Below are positions 7,889-16,152 of a stretch of DNA of 64,000 nt, in pieces (the stretch's first letter is position 1; each line of letters opens with the position of its first letter). The notes under the pieces are model-generated. The model had not been told where the DNA came from. It saw nothing but the letters and a program-made list of their open reading frames with translations, and did no database searches. Position numbers and translations under genes: made by a program. Origin of the DNA: Companilactobacillus hulinensis (GTDB taxonomy: Bacteria > Bacillota > Bacilli > Lactobacillales > Lactobacillaceae); the NCBI RefSeq assembly GCF_003946555.1, contig NZ_RHOO01000014.1, forward strand, positions 1 to 64,000, read 5' to 3'.

Positions 7889-9106
7889 ATGACAAACGAA
7901 GAGAAATTGGCAGTTTTCAAGAAATTAGTAAGTATTAATTCCATCAACGATAACGAAAATGATGTGGCAAAGTATCTGAAAACGTTGTTTGATCAAGCTG
8001 ACATTGAATGCAAGATTATTCCTGTCACTGGGAATCGTTCTAACCTGATTGCTGAAATTGGTAGTGGCAAACCTATTCTAGTTGTATCTGGTCACATGGA
8101 TACTGTCGACGTGGATACCGACAATTGGAACACGGATCCATTCACTCTGACAGCTGACGGTGACGACTTATATGGTCGTGGTGCCACAGACATGAAAGGT
8201 GGTTTAGCTGCAATTGTTATTGCGATGATTGAATTAAAACAATCAAATACACCTATCAATGGGACAATCAGATTCCTAGCTACCCTTGGTGAAGAGGTCG
8301 GTCAATTGGGTGCCGAAAAGTTGACGGAGCAAGGATATATGAATGATGTGGACGGACTATTGATTGGTGAACCAGCTGGATATCGTGCTGTTTACGCCAA
8401 CAAAGGTGAACTAGATATTACGCTGAATTCCGTTGGTAAAGCTGCCCATAGTTCGATGCCAAATCTCGGCATCAATGCCGTGGAGAATCTGATTCACATT
8501 ATCAACAATATTTCGAATACTATGACTGCTAAGACCAAAGATATTACCAATGATGTTCTTGGTGGAACTATTTTTAACATCGATATTTTCCACGGCGGTT
8601 CACAAATCAACGCTATTCCCGGTTCCGCATCTGCCGGTATCAATATTAGAACTATTCCTGAGTTCAATAATGATGACATTCTCCAAACAATTTCAGAATG
8701 TGTTGATGATTTCAACTCAAATAATAACGGTGAAATAACCTACACAGTGGATATGAATATTATTCCTGTTCTGGGTGATCCTAATTCCAAACTTATCAAG
8801 TTGGTTAAAGAAATCGGAAATAAACACTTCGCTAAAGTTCATTACAGTGAAGCTGACATTCAAAAAGGTAAAATGATTGAAAAACTAGTGGGACTGCCCT
8901 TCTCCAGCACAGAAATTCTAACTATGGGAGTATCTGGTGGTACTGATGCTTCTAAGTTTTTGATCGATAAGCCCGTTGGTGCAAACTATATTGTCTTTGG
9001 TCCTGGTAATGATACTTCTCATAAAGATAATGAGAATGTTTCTAAAGCTATGTATTATGATTTCATTGAAATGTACAAAGAAATTTTCACTGAATATTTC
9101 GAATAA
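7889..9106 (+). CDS. M20 family metallohydrolase, ArgE/DapE type deacylase
   Basis: A 405-residue zinc-dependent amidohydrolase. Metal-site blocks: SGHMDTVDVD near residue 72, GRGATDMKGGLAA near 102 (bridging Asp), TLGEEVGQLGAEKL near 137 (general base Glu), IGEPAGYRAVYANKGELD near 163, and GGTDASKFL near 352. This is the ArgE/DapE layout, with a dimerisation domain from about 175 to 290. DapE-like members remove acyl groups from amino acids or cut N-acyl-amino-acid substrates; the true substrate cannot be read off. A paralogue lies at 32992-34134. Start ATG with AAAGGAG. It has a cre-like promoter and its own terminator. Confidence 0.88.
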   Translation: MTNEEKLAVFKKLVSINSINDNENDVAKYLKTLFDQADIECKIIPVTGNRSNLIAEIGSGKPILVVSGHMDTVDVDTDNWNTDPFTLTADGDDLYGRGATDMKGGLAAIVIAMIELKQSNTPINGTIRFLATLGEEVGQLGAEKLTEQGYMNDVDGLLIGEPAGYRAVYANKGELDITLNSVGKAAHSSMPNLGINAVENLIHIINNISNTMTAKTKDITNDVLGGTIFNIDIFHGGSQINAIPGSASAGINIRTIPEFNNDDILQTISECVDDFNSNNNGEITYTVDMNIIPVLGDPNSKLIKLVKEIGNKHFAKVHYSEADIQKGKMIEKLVGLPFSSTEILTMGVSGGTDASKFLIDKPVGANYIVFGPGNDTSHKDNENVSKAMYYDFIEMYKEIFTEYFE

Positions 9107-9144
9107 TTGACTACACCGATTGATTTCGATGTTTTTTTGTATTA

Positions 9145-9180
9145 AAAAAGCTGCGGGGTGGTTGCCCTGCAGCTTTTGTT
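9145..9180 (+). terminator. Intrinsic terminator after the M20 hydrolase gene
   Basis: AAAAGCTGC with GGG pairs with CCC and GCAGCTTTT in a strong stem ending in TTTTGTTTT. Confidence 0.85.
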
Positions 9181-9227
9181 TTAAATTTGGTTGAAGCGAA
9201 TTACCGCTTTGCTCTACTCTCTTCCTA

Positions 9228-9340
9228 AACGCGCTTATGAAGGTCAACTCCCTGTGCTTACTACGACTAGCAACTGTGACACTACGTGTCACAATTGCTA
9301 GTCTAGGTAATGCTCAGGAGTTACCGACCTTCAACGCGCT
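9228..9340. repeat. Inverted-repeat element bounded by AACGCGCT direct repeats
   Basis: AACGCGCT occurs at 9228-9235 and again at 9333-9340 in direct orientation. Between them lies an imperfect palindrome. The outer arms are GAAGGTCAACTCC (9239-9251) and GGAGTTACCGACCTTC (9317-9332). The inner arms are GACTAGCAA + TGTGACAC (9265-9282) and GTGTCACA + TTGCTAGTC (9286-9303) around a TAC loop. This is the layout of a miniature inverted-repeat element with a target duplication, though a large terminator for the nitroreductase gene is possible. Only one copy is present in this window. Confidence 0.55.
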
Positions 9341-9345
9341 CTGAT

Positions 9346-9993
9346 CTACATAAAATCTGTAACGTCATCAACTGAGTAACGTACTGACTTAGTAAACTCA
9401 CCATCTGGTTTACCAATTGCAACGGCTGTAACTGGAATATAGCGGTCACCGTCCAAACCAAATGTTGGTGCTACTTTGGCGAAGTCATAACCTGACATTG
9501 GGTTAGCCTCATATCCATGTGCACGAGCAATCAATAGCAATTGCATTGCAATCATACTGCCGTCAATTGTTGCATCCTTTTCCAAGAATGAACGATCGGC
9601 ATGTTCGTACAATGGCAAGAATGTCTTGAAGACTTTATCACGCATCTCAGGCGTGATTTGTCCATTCTCACAAGCTTTGTTCCAAACATCACGATATTTA
9701 TAATGTGATTGTGTGTCGCCTAGTACAAAAATAACGGCTGAACTAGTATCTGTTTGTGCGTAATTGAATGGCATCATAACTGAATGTGCCTTCTCTTTGC
9801 CCTCTTCATTGTCACAAACAACGAAGTGCCATGATTGAAGGTTACATGCTGAAGGAGCTGTTGTAGCTTCTTCCAACATTTCAGAGATCTCTTCACGAGA
9901 AATCTTCACATCAGTCTTAAATTTTCTATATGAGTGACGATTCATCATAATATCAGAAAAATCGTTATTAACTAAATTCTTTGTAGCATCCAT
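9346..9993 (-). CDS. Nitroreductase family protein
   Basis: A 215-residue FMN-dependent oxidoreductase. The N-terminal MMNRHSYRKFKTDVKISRE carries the family's R-S-x-R-x-F FMN phosphate contact, and ATTAPSACNLQSWHFVVC is the second FMN-binding block. The GYEANPMSGYDFAKVAPTFG region resembles the NfnB/YfkO-like subgroup, which reduces nitro groups, quinones or enones with NAD(P)H. Length is normal. Start ATG with a GGGGG site upstream. A cre-like AAAGCGCTTT (10053-10062; 11 of 14 consensus positions) lies about 60 bp upstream, hinting at carbon control. It fits the window's abundance of flavin reductases. Confidence 0.85.
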   Translation of the reverse strand: MDATKNLVNNDFSDIMMNRHSYRKFKTDVKISREEISEMLEEATTAPSACNLQSWHFVVCDNEEGKEKAHSVMMPFNYAQTDTSSAVIFVLGDTQSHYKYRDVWNKACENGQITPEMRDKVFKTFLPLYEHADRSFLEKDATIDGSMIAMQLLLIARAHGYEANPMSGYDFAKVAPTFGLDGDRYIPVTAVAIGKPDGEFTKSVRYSVDDVTDFM

Positions 9994-10101
9994 GAAAGTA
10001 CCCCCAATAAATATTATTATTTCAATTTACTTCACAAGTTAATAATATCACTAAAGCGCTTTCTAACAAATGAAACTAAGTAAAATCAGGACTTTTACTT
10101 A

Positions 10102-11529
10102 CTATAAATTCTGACCTTTTTCCCAAGTAGTATTTGAAAGCATCAAGCCCTTCTTGACTATTTCATCGAATAACTTGTGTGTACGTCCAGAAATTTCAGT
10201 TGCTGTCTCAAGATTATTCTTTGTTAACAATTCTGACATGTCACCAGTAAATCTGACAGCTTCTTCATCAGTAGCTTCCACACGTTGACGAGCATATGAT
10301 TGGCAGCCATCTAAGTATGCATGAACCATATCTGAATATTCATGATAATGTGGCTCGATCATAACTGACAAAGTCTTTTCTAACCAGTAAACGTTATTTA
10401 CGTCTACATCATTAGTTGTATTCTTATAATCTTCTGGTGTATCAGTAATATTCGTATAGAAAGGTACATAAGGGCTGTAGGCGAAGAATCCCATAGCTAA
10501 CCATTGAACAGCAGCATATTTATCATCAACATCATTTCTGATTTGAAGAATTGAAGAAGCTTGGTTACGATCCATTGCGATTGAACGGAATTGACGTTGT
10601 TCTTCAGCTGTACCAGATGCAAATGTGCCAAATGGATCAAACTTCGTTCCATTATAGTGTGAAGACAGGAATGCTTCCACGTCTTCAATAGCAATCTTCT
10701 TGCTTGGTTTACGCAACAATGGCATATCTTGAGCAGTTGGATCTTGTTCAATTTCAGGATTAAACATTTTTTGACCATACCATGTACGTGGTGTGTTGTA
10801 ATACGCATCAGCTTCACTTTGAGTACCAAAAATCTCACGGAAGTTGAATTGACCAGGTTGTGGATTCAAATGGTGTTTTTCAACGAATTCTACTAAATCA
10901 GTGGCAACCAAGAAGTTATCAGTATCATTGACATCAACATCTTGCATAACAGTCTGATTAGGAACGATTGCATATGTATCTTCTGGCAAACGCATTGCTG
11001 CCCAGTGGTGACCACCGGCAGTTTCTAGTAGCCAAATTTCATCCTTATCATTGAAAGCAATACTGTTACATTCACCAGTACCGTACTTTTCCAACAATGC
11101 ACCTAGACGAATTGCTCCTTCTTTAGCACTCTTAACGTATGGCAATACCAAAGTCAGCATAGCTTCTTCATCAATACCATCGTGAACTAAAGGATCGTAG
11201 CCTAGTACACGAGCATTAGTAGCAGTTGTCTCAGTTGAACTCATACCAACGTTGTATTCATTGATACCAGCTTCTTCATATTGTCCATCGCTTTGGTCAG
11301 CTTGTGGTGTAGCAGTGTAACGATAAGCGTGATCAGGTAGCGGTACTTTAACACCTGTAGTTATAGAAACATATTCGGCATTCTTTTGATCTTTTGCTTC
11401 ATGAGCAACAAATTTAATCGGATTGATTGGACCATAACCGTCTTCATTACGGGCGACAATAGTGGAACCATCCATACTAGCAGCCTTACCAACTAGAATT
11501 TCAGTACAATCAGAACTTGTATTTTTCAT
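10102..11529 (-). CDS. pepD: C69 family dipeptidase
   Basis: A 475-residue Ntn-hydrolase dipeptidase. Cys8 in SSDCTEILVGKAASMDGSTIVARNEDG is the expected N-terminal nucleophile once the short propeptide is removed. GMSSTETTATNARVLGYDP and LLETAGGHHWAAMRLPED are further family blocks. The length is normal for lactobacillus PepD, which cuts a broad range of dipeptides in the cytosol. I chose the ATG at 11529 because AGGGAG lies 8 nt upstream; the GTG three codons earlier overlaps that site. Monocistronic. A related enzyme is encoded at 31301-32707. Confidence 0.92.
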   Translation of the reverse strand: MKNTSSDCTEILVGKAASMDGSTIVARNEDGYGPINPIKFVAHEAKDQKNAEYVSITTGVKVPLPDHAYRYTATPQADQSDGQYEEAGINEYNVGMSSTETTATNARVLGYDPLVHDGIDEEAMLTLVLPYVKSAKEGAIRLGALLEKYGTGECNSIAFNDKDEIWLLETAGGHHWAAMRLPEDTYAIVPNQTVMQDVDVNDTDNFLVATDLVEFVEKHHLNPQPGQFNFREIFGTQSEADAYYNTPRTWYGQKMFNPEIEQDPTAQDMPLLRKPSKKIAIEDVEAFLSSHYNGTKFDPFGTFASGTAEEQRQFRSIAMDRNQASSILQIRNDVDDKYAAVQWLAMGFFAYSPYVPFYTNITDTPEDYKNTTNDVDVNNVYWLEKTLSVMIEPHYHEYSDMVHAYLDGCQSYARQRVEATDEEAVRFTGDMSELLTKNNLETATEISGRTHKLFDEIVKKGLMLSNTTWEKGQNL

Positions 11530-11660
11530 TTCATTCACTCCCTCTTTGATAACAAGTATAGGAGTAGATGCACATTTAAACCACCCACTTTATTACAAAA
11601 TTTATAATTAACTCTACAAATATATCCAGAGCATAACTATCATATTGGTTAAACTTTTAG

Positions 11661-11774
11661 CGTAAACGTGTTACAAGACACAACTTTTTTGCTTAAACCA
11701 AATAGGAGGCGTAATCCAAAATTGGATTACACCCCCTATTTACCTTAATGATCGAAAGTTGAACGTGTTTGTCC
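11661..11774. repeat. Family H repeat, copy 1 (hairpin with conserved flanks)
   Basis: A central stem AAATAGG...GTAATCCAA (11700-11718) pairs with TTGGATTAC...CCTATTT (11722-11741). It is flanked by the family arms, GACACAACTTTTTTGCTTAAAC on the left side and a right arm CGAAAGTTGAACGTGTTTG. It ends 15 bp past the cyclophilin stop codon and probably acts as its terminator. Copy 5 at 58511 shares the stem with paired changes on both sides. Confidence 0.75.
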
Positions 11775-11789
11775 TAATCTCTCAATTAA

Positions 11790-12371
11790 TTATTTAGCTA
11801 CTTCAACAGTTTCCATAACAACATCCTCGTTAGGCTTGTCATTACGATCACGTTTTACTTTAGCAATTTCTTTAACAACATCCATACCATCGATTACTTG
11901 ACCAAAAACGGTATGTCTGTGATCCAACCAAGGTGTACCACCATTCTTGTATGCAGCAATGATTTCCTCTGGATAACCAGCTGGTGCCATTTGCTTGATC
12001 ATACGCTTAGGCACGTTTTGGTTAGAAACAATGAAGAATTGGCTTCCATTAGTGTTAGGACCAGCATTTGCCATTGATAGAGCACCGTCTAGATTGAATA
12101 ATTGATCTGAAAATTCATCTTCAAAGGCGTCGCCATAAATACTCTCGCCACCCATACCAGTTCCAGTTGGGTCACCACCTTGAATCATGAAATCAGGAAT
12201 TACACGGTGAAAGATCACGCCATTGTAATAACCTTTTTCTGCTAATTCAACGAAGTTCTTAACTGTCTTAGGTACTAGCTCGTCAAACAATTGAATTTTG
12301 ATGTCGCCATGATTTGTTTTGATAGTAACTTTTGTTCCTAATGCATTTTCTAAATCTAATTGTGGATACAT
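11790..12371 (-). CDS. ppiB: Peptidyl-prolyl cis-trans isomerase, cyclophilin type
   Basis: A 193-residue cyclophilin without a signal peptide, so it acts on protein folding in the cytosol. Conserved blocks are [19 protein letters not shown] near residue 55 (catalytic Arg-Val-Ile and Phe), [16 protein letters not shown] near 103, and [16 protein letters not shown] near 150. The last 25 residues ([21 protein letters not shown]) form the closing strand. Start ATG with GGAAGG upstream. Single-gene unit, ended by the family H hairpin. Confidence 0.93.
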   Translation of the reverse strand: MYPQLDLENALGTKVTIKTNHGDIKIQLFDELVPKTVKNFVELAEKGYYNGVIFHRVIPDFMIQGGDPTGTGMGGESIYGDAFEDEFSDQLFNLDGALSMANAGPNTNGSQFFIVSNQNVPKRMIKQMAPAGYPEEIIAAYKNGGTPWLDHRHTVFGQVIDGMDVVKEIAKVKRDRNDKPNEDVVMETVEVAK

Positions 12372-12462
12372 TTATTTATTCCTTCCGAAGTAAAATCTCA
12401 TATTTTTATCGTAATTTTAATTATACCAACTAATGGTTGGAATGATTAGTATTATGTTTTTT

Positions 12463-12680
12463 TGTCGCTTACGGTCAAAAGCAATTAGTCTGCTGTGATT
12501 ACCGCCTACGATAAAAAATAATCTGTCTGCTGTGGGACCGGCTTCAGCCAAGGTCTGAAGCTCTCGATTTTGAACTCTGCATAAACCGCAGATTTCAAAA
12601 GTCGTCCTGTGCTGTACGAACGGCAAACCACCGTTCTACGGCACCTATCACAGCTGACTGATTATTTTTTATCTCCGGCT
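12463..12680 (-). repeat. Family R repeat, locus 1 left unit (R1A) with a truncated extra end
   Basis: R1A spans about 12502-12680. The outer stem is ATAAAAAATAATC (12511-12523) with GATTATTTTTTAT (12660-12672). Internal arms are CTTCAG/CTGAAG, a TCTGC/GCAGA arm, and GAACGG/CCGTTC. Just left of it, 12463-12497 repeats the start of the unit (GTCGCTTACGGTC ... TCTGCTGTG) and then stops, so it is a truncated second copy. R1A is in inverted orientation relative to R1B. Any open frame across it is an artefact. Confidence 0.8.
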
Positions 12681-12752
12681 CATATTCAACTTACTAACTC
12701 TTAATTCTGTAATTATTGCAATAATATTTGATCAATTCATTCAGAATACATT

Positions 12753-12909
12753 AGCTGGAGATTACAAAATATTTTATCAGCCGTGAAGGTGGCGAAGCCA
12801 CAGGACGAGTTTTAAGATTTGCGAACTACGCAAAGCTTAAAGTCGAGGTGAGAGACCTTGGCTCGAACCGGTCCCACGGTAGATGAAATATTTTGTAACC
12901 GGAAGCGGC
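12753..12909 (+). repeat. Family R repeat, locus 1 right unit (R1B)
   Basis: A 157-bp unit. The outer stem is TTACAAAATATTTTATC (12772-12778 end region) against a matching strand ending TTTTGTAACC at 12900, closed by AGCCGTG/CACGGT. Internal arms are GGTGGCGAAGCCAC, a TTTTAAG/CTTAAA arm capped by TTTGCG...CGCAAA, and GGT-GAG/CTC-ACC with tandem G-A mismatches. It lies upstream of the 71-residue gene at 12958 and could supply part of its leader. It is paired head to head with R1A across a 72-bp AT-rich spacer. Confidence 0.8.
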
Positions 12910-12957
12910 AAAAAAACACTAATCACAACTTATATTTAGATAGGAGTTCTTTTCAAA

Positions 12958-13173
12958 ATGCATTCTTTAGAAATAGTGAACCACGATATTCAAAATGACG
13001 ATTTGTTAAAAATCTATGCAAATGGTCACAATAATTTTACCAACGAATTACGACTTAAGGCCGCAATTGCCTTAATCAAATCATTATCTGATCTCGATTA
13101 CACTACCCAGGAAGAATATGATTCTTACGTCAAATTGTGTAGTGACTTAAAAGAATCGGTCAAGTATCTATAG
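12958..13173 (+). CDS. Small hypothetical protein, 71 residues
   Basis: A short soluble protein predicted to be mostly helical and mildly acidic (KAAIALIKSLSDL, then TTQEEYDSYVKLCSDLKESVKYL). I do not recognise the family. An ATAGGAG site lies about 11 nt before the ATG, the codon use resembles neighbouring genes, and the frame fills the gap up to the convergent XRE regulator, whose stop is 10 bp away. It sits directly downstream of repeat R1B. There are no membrane segments or metal-binding motifs. Confidence 0.6.
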   Translation: MHSLEIVNHDIQNDDLLKIYANGHNNFTNELRLKAAIALIKSLSDLDYTTQEEYDSYVKLCSDLKESVKYL

Positions 13174-13183
13174 ATATTCCACT

Positions 13184-13774
13184 CTAATGACCGCCCCAAA
13201 CGGGCAACATCATTGCGGCCATAGCAATTCCATCATACTTAGTAGCGTGTCCTTTAATTTGATAGTACAAAGTGGTCAATCCCTTCAATGGTTTCTTAGG
13301 ATTTTCAAATGAATATAATGATATTTCCTTACATAATCTTGAAGCTATCACATCATAATTTTCATTTTTATTGAGCTCTTTGGCATTTTCAAATAGAAAT
13401 TTCATAACTTCTGGATTCTTTTTAACTTCAGGATCTGAATAGGCAGCACTAATCTGATCCAACATGGTTTGTACTTTTTCGTCTCTAGTTTTCATAATAT
13501 ACTCCTTGAGAAGTTTGCTTAGTCGCTTCTTCTCAGTCTTATTAACTTCAGACTTGGAAGAATCATTCCCGTTGGTCAGTCCTAATAATGAGTCAACGCT
13601 CGTATCGAACGTTTTACTCAGATTGATTAACGATTCAATATCGGGATAGCTCTTTTCCAATTCCCATTTTGAAATTGTTTGTCGTGAAACATTTAGTTTC
13701 TCCGCCAAATCATTCTGAGTCATTTCCGAGCTAATTCGACATTTTTTTATTTGATTTCCAAGTTCTAGTGACAA
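13184..13774 (-). CDS. XRE family transcriptional regulator with a C-terminal helical domain
   Basis: A 196-residue protein. Residues 1-65 form a Cro/C1-type helix-turn-helix (LGNQIKKCRISSEMTQNDLA, then LNVSRQTISKWE and YPDIESLINLSK). Residues 75-196 form a charged helical region of unknown role, probably for dimerisation or ligand binding; VRQTISKWE and the SLLGL motif are typical of regulators of small operons. I chose the TTG at 13774, seven nt after an AGGGG site. The longer frame up to 13903 adds a cysteine-rich segment unlike the family. The target is unknown. Confidence 0.75.
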   Translation of the reverse strand: MSLELGNQIKKCRISSEMTQNDLAEKLNVSRQTISKWELEKSYPDIESLINLSKTFDTSVDSLLGLTNGNDSSKSEVNKTEKKRLSKLLKEYIMKTRDEKVQTMLDQISAAYSDPEVKKNPEVMKFLFENAKELNKNENYDVIASRLCKEISLYSFENPKKPLKGLTTLYYQIKGHATKYDGIAMAAMMLPVWGGH

Positions 13775-13920
13775 TATAGCACCCCTGTTCCCAATATAAT
13801 ACGTTTTTGCGCGCTCTGAATCGTTGCACACGGTATTTTGATACCCACAATTATACATTTTTATCGTTATAACGCTAGTACAATCCAAAAGAGACCCTCG
13901 CATAACTATAAATCATCAAA

Positions 13921-14045
13921 CTTGCAACATAAACACGTAACAAAGCACAACTTCTTTCGTTTAACTACAAAGAGCAACCCATTTATTAAATAAATGAGTT
14001 GCTCTTTTAGATTATACTCAGAAGCTAAACGTGTTTTATCACGCT
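13921..14045. repeat. Family H repeat, copy 2
   Basis: The central stem AAAGAGCAAC (13969-13978) pairs with GTTGCTCTTT (13998-14007), with ATTTATT/AATAAAT inside. Left arm GCACAACTTCTTTCGTTTAAC and right arm AGATTATACTCAGAAGC are shared with copy 3, while the stem sequence differs. It ends 5 bp past the stop codon of the apbE gene. Confidence 0.75.
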
Positions 14046-14050
14046 CTATT

Positions 14051-14986
14051 TTAGATTAAGTCAACATTTATCATAGTTGCACTGCCATCTTGATATATCA
14101 AAACAGCGCCATATAAATCATCATTGTTAACTCCCCAATCAGGAATTGGACCATCATTGAAGAATAGACGCTTGGCCTCTAGTTCACCTTCAATTGAATT
14201 CTTAACGAAAACTGTAACGCTGGCGAGGTCAGTCTTCAACGGATAGCCTGTTCTGGGATCAATAACATGATGGTATTTTTTGCCATTTATTTCTAAATAA
14301 CGCTCATAAATACCAGTAGTTACAGCCGAACATTCACCAATTCGAACATTGCCGATTGTTTCACCACGTTCGCTAGTGGGATTCTGTACACCGACGATCC
14401 ACTTATGATCATCATGTGTCGGACTGTCCCCAACAAAAAGAACATTGCCGCCGAGATCAATAATCCCGCTAGAAATACCCATGGCATGCCATAAGTCTCT
14501 AATTCTATCGGCAATATAACCTTTGGCAATACCACCAAGATCGAGTTCCATCCCTGATTTACGTAAGAATACCGACTGACTTTTGTCATCCAAGACAACA
14601 TCATTAGGATTTATGATCTGCATTTGATTCTCTATATCGGTCTCACTAGGTATATTAGCTCCAACAAATCCTATCTTCCAGAGTTTGACCAATGGGCCGA
14701 TAGCGGCATTGAAACCAAAATTCTGTTGGCTATATTTCATTGATGTTTTAACTAACGAATAAGTTGCACCAGAAACCTGCACTGGATCAAGACCCGCCGA
14801 CTTGTTGACGGACATCATTTCTGAGTGTCCTCGATTGACTGTTAATAGATCTTCGTACTTTTGAATGAGCTTAAAAGCCTCATTAACGCCAGCATTATCT
14901 ATTGTGCCAAATGTTGTCAGCTGAATGTTGGTTCCTAATGCGTAGCCACTTTTGTGAGTTCGGTGTTGTGCAAGATTATCTATCAT
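14051..14986 (-). CDS. apbE: FAD:protein FMN transferase (ApbE family), flavin operon copy
   Basis: A 311-residue ApbE enzyme that transfers FMN from FAD to a Thr or Ser of a target protein, with Mg2+. Family blocks are LGTNIQLTTFG near residue 18, MELDLGGIAKGYIADR near 150, GGNVLFVGDSP near 178, and HHVIDPRTGYPLKTD near 240. There is no signal peptide or lipobox, so it acts in the cytosol, unlike the exported ApbE of Listeria-type electron transfer. Its start lies only 2 nt after the stop of the FMN reductase-PAS gene, so it is translationally coupled. That gene's tail carries two likely FMN acceptor motifs, which makes it the probable substrate. A second ApbE is encoded at 26560. Confidence 0.92.
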   Translation of the reverse strand: MIDNLAQHRTHKSGYALGTNIQLTTFGTIDNAGVNEAFKLIQKYEDLLTVNRGHSEMMSVNKSAGLDPVQVSGATYSLVKTSMKYSQQNFGFNAAIGPLVKLWKIGFVGANIPSETDIENQMQIINPNDVVLDDKSQSVFLRKSGMELDLGGIAKGYIADRIRDLWHAMGISSGIIDLGGNVLFVGDSPTHDDHKWIVGVQNPTSERGETIGNVRIGECSAVTTGIYERYLEINGKKYHHVIDPRTGYPLKTDLASVTVFVKNSIEGELEAKRLFFNDGPIPDWGVNNDDLYGAVLIYQDGSATMINVDLI

Positions 14987-14988
14987 AA

Positions 14989-16131
14989 TTATTCAGTCTT
15001 ATCTTCATCCTCATCAGAATGTTCTGAAGCTCCTGTTGTTGCATCTGCTTGTGCATTCATTGCTGGACCAGCTGGTTGTTCGGGCTCTGCGTCATCATGT
15101 TTTGAAGCTCCTGTTGTTGCGTCAGCTCCTTCTGGGAATCCATCGAACTTGCCTTCTTTAACAAGTGTAACAAGGTGACCCACATTACCAGTGAATTCCA
15201 TAGTACCTAAGTACTTGCCATTTTCATCACGAACAGCAAAGTAATTGATCCATACCTTGTGTCCATTCAATGGTAGACAACGTTCAACATGATCTTGTGT
15301 GCCTAACTTGAAACTATCAAAGATCGACTTAACAATAGGCCATACCTTTGGTGGGTGACATTGTTGTACTGGTTCTCCAATTTCGGCTGTGTGACGCACG
15401 TGTTCACGGTTTGGTTTATCTGAGAAATATGAAAATTCATCATTTGCATCAATAAAGTCAATTTCGAATGGTAGAGTATTAAAGATTTGTTGAATTTCTT
15501 TGATGCTTAAACTACCTGTACGGAATTGAATCTTAGCATCACTACTAATATGTGGTTCTGTCATATTATCGTCTCCTCTTTCCAAATAACGCATATTCGA
15601 TTTTACAAATTTATTAAATGCCGTAAAGCTGGTTTCAAGATTATGAACAATATTAATATCAGTCACAAATCCATTCTTATCGAATACTTTGGCAGCATTT
15701 CCAATCAAGACTTCATTACCAGGTAAAACATCTGAATTCAAATCTGGTGACAGCAACATTTGACGTAACTGTTGTTGTGCACGTGATGTTCCTTGTGTTC
15801 CATAGGAAACACCGACGATCATGACTGGTTTTTCTTTCATAGTGTCACGATTGAATGATAACCATTCTAATCCGCTCTTCAAAGCAGCTGGAATTGAATG
15901 ATCGTACTCTGGCGTGGCAATAATTACACCATCCGCATTATTGATTTTCGTATTGAAACGCCAAACTTCAGTTTGCTCACTATCTGGTAAGTCCTCATTG
16001 AAAGGCGGCAATTGTTTCACTTCTAGTATTTCAATATCGGCAGCCATTCTAAAATGCCATTTCATATATTGCAATAGGATACGGTTATATGAAAAGTCAG
16101 CATTGGTACCGACAATAGCAACAAGTTTCAT
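14989..16131 (-). CDS. NAD(P)H-dependent FMN reductase fused to a PAS domain and a tail with two flavinylation-like motifs
   Basis: A 380-residue cytosolic protein. Residues 1-180 form an FMN_red flavodoxin-like domain (AIVGTNADFSYNR, ATPEYDHSIPAALKSGLEWL, GVSYGTQGTSRAQQQLRQM). Residues 200-325 match the PAS_10 type found in DUF438 proteins, with VQQCHPPKVWPIVKSIFDSF and NYFAVRDENGKYLGTMEFTG. Residues 330-380 are a low-complexity acidic tail with two copies of DATTGAS (337-343 and 363-369), which fits the ApbE acceptor pattern Dxx[ST]GA[ST]. Read together, the protein could pass electrons from NAD(P)H to covalently bound FMN. The adjacent coupled apbE supports this. Flavinylation, the PAS ligand and the electron acceptor are inference. 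Confidence 0.82.
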   Translation of the reverse strand: MKLVAIVGTNADFSYNRILLQYMKWHFRMAADIEILEVKQLPPFNEDLPDSEQTEVWRFNTKINNADGVIIATPEYDHSIPAALKSGLEWLSFNRDTMKEKPVMIVGVSYGTQGTSRAQQQLRQMLLSPDLNSDVLPGNEVLIGNAAKVFDKNGFVTDINIVHNLETSFTAFNKFVKSNMRYLERGDDNMTEPHISSDAKIQFRTGSLSIKEIQQIFNTLPFEIDFIDANDEFSYFSDKPNREHVRHTAEIGEPVQQCHPPKVWPIVKSIFDSFKLGTQDHVERCLPLNGHKVWINYFAVRDENGKYLGTMEFTGNVGHLVTLVKEGKFDGFPEGADATTGASKHDDAEPEQPAGPAMNAQADATTGASEHSDEDEDKTE

Positions 16132-16152
16132 AAAGTCTACTTCCTTCCCAAA

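Noticed and set aside
12417-12626. Open frame on the minus strand (69 codons)
   Set aside because: It lies in repeat R1A, has no ribosome site, and the same region in R2A and R5A does not keep the frame.
11661-14045. Family H or R as a CRISPR array
   Set aside because: Copies are far apart, palindromic and separated by genes, not short repeats with regular spacers.
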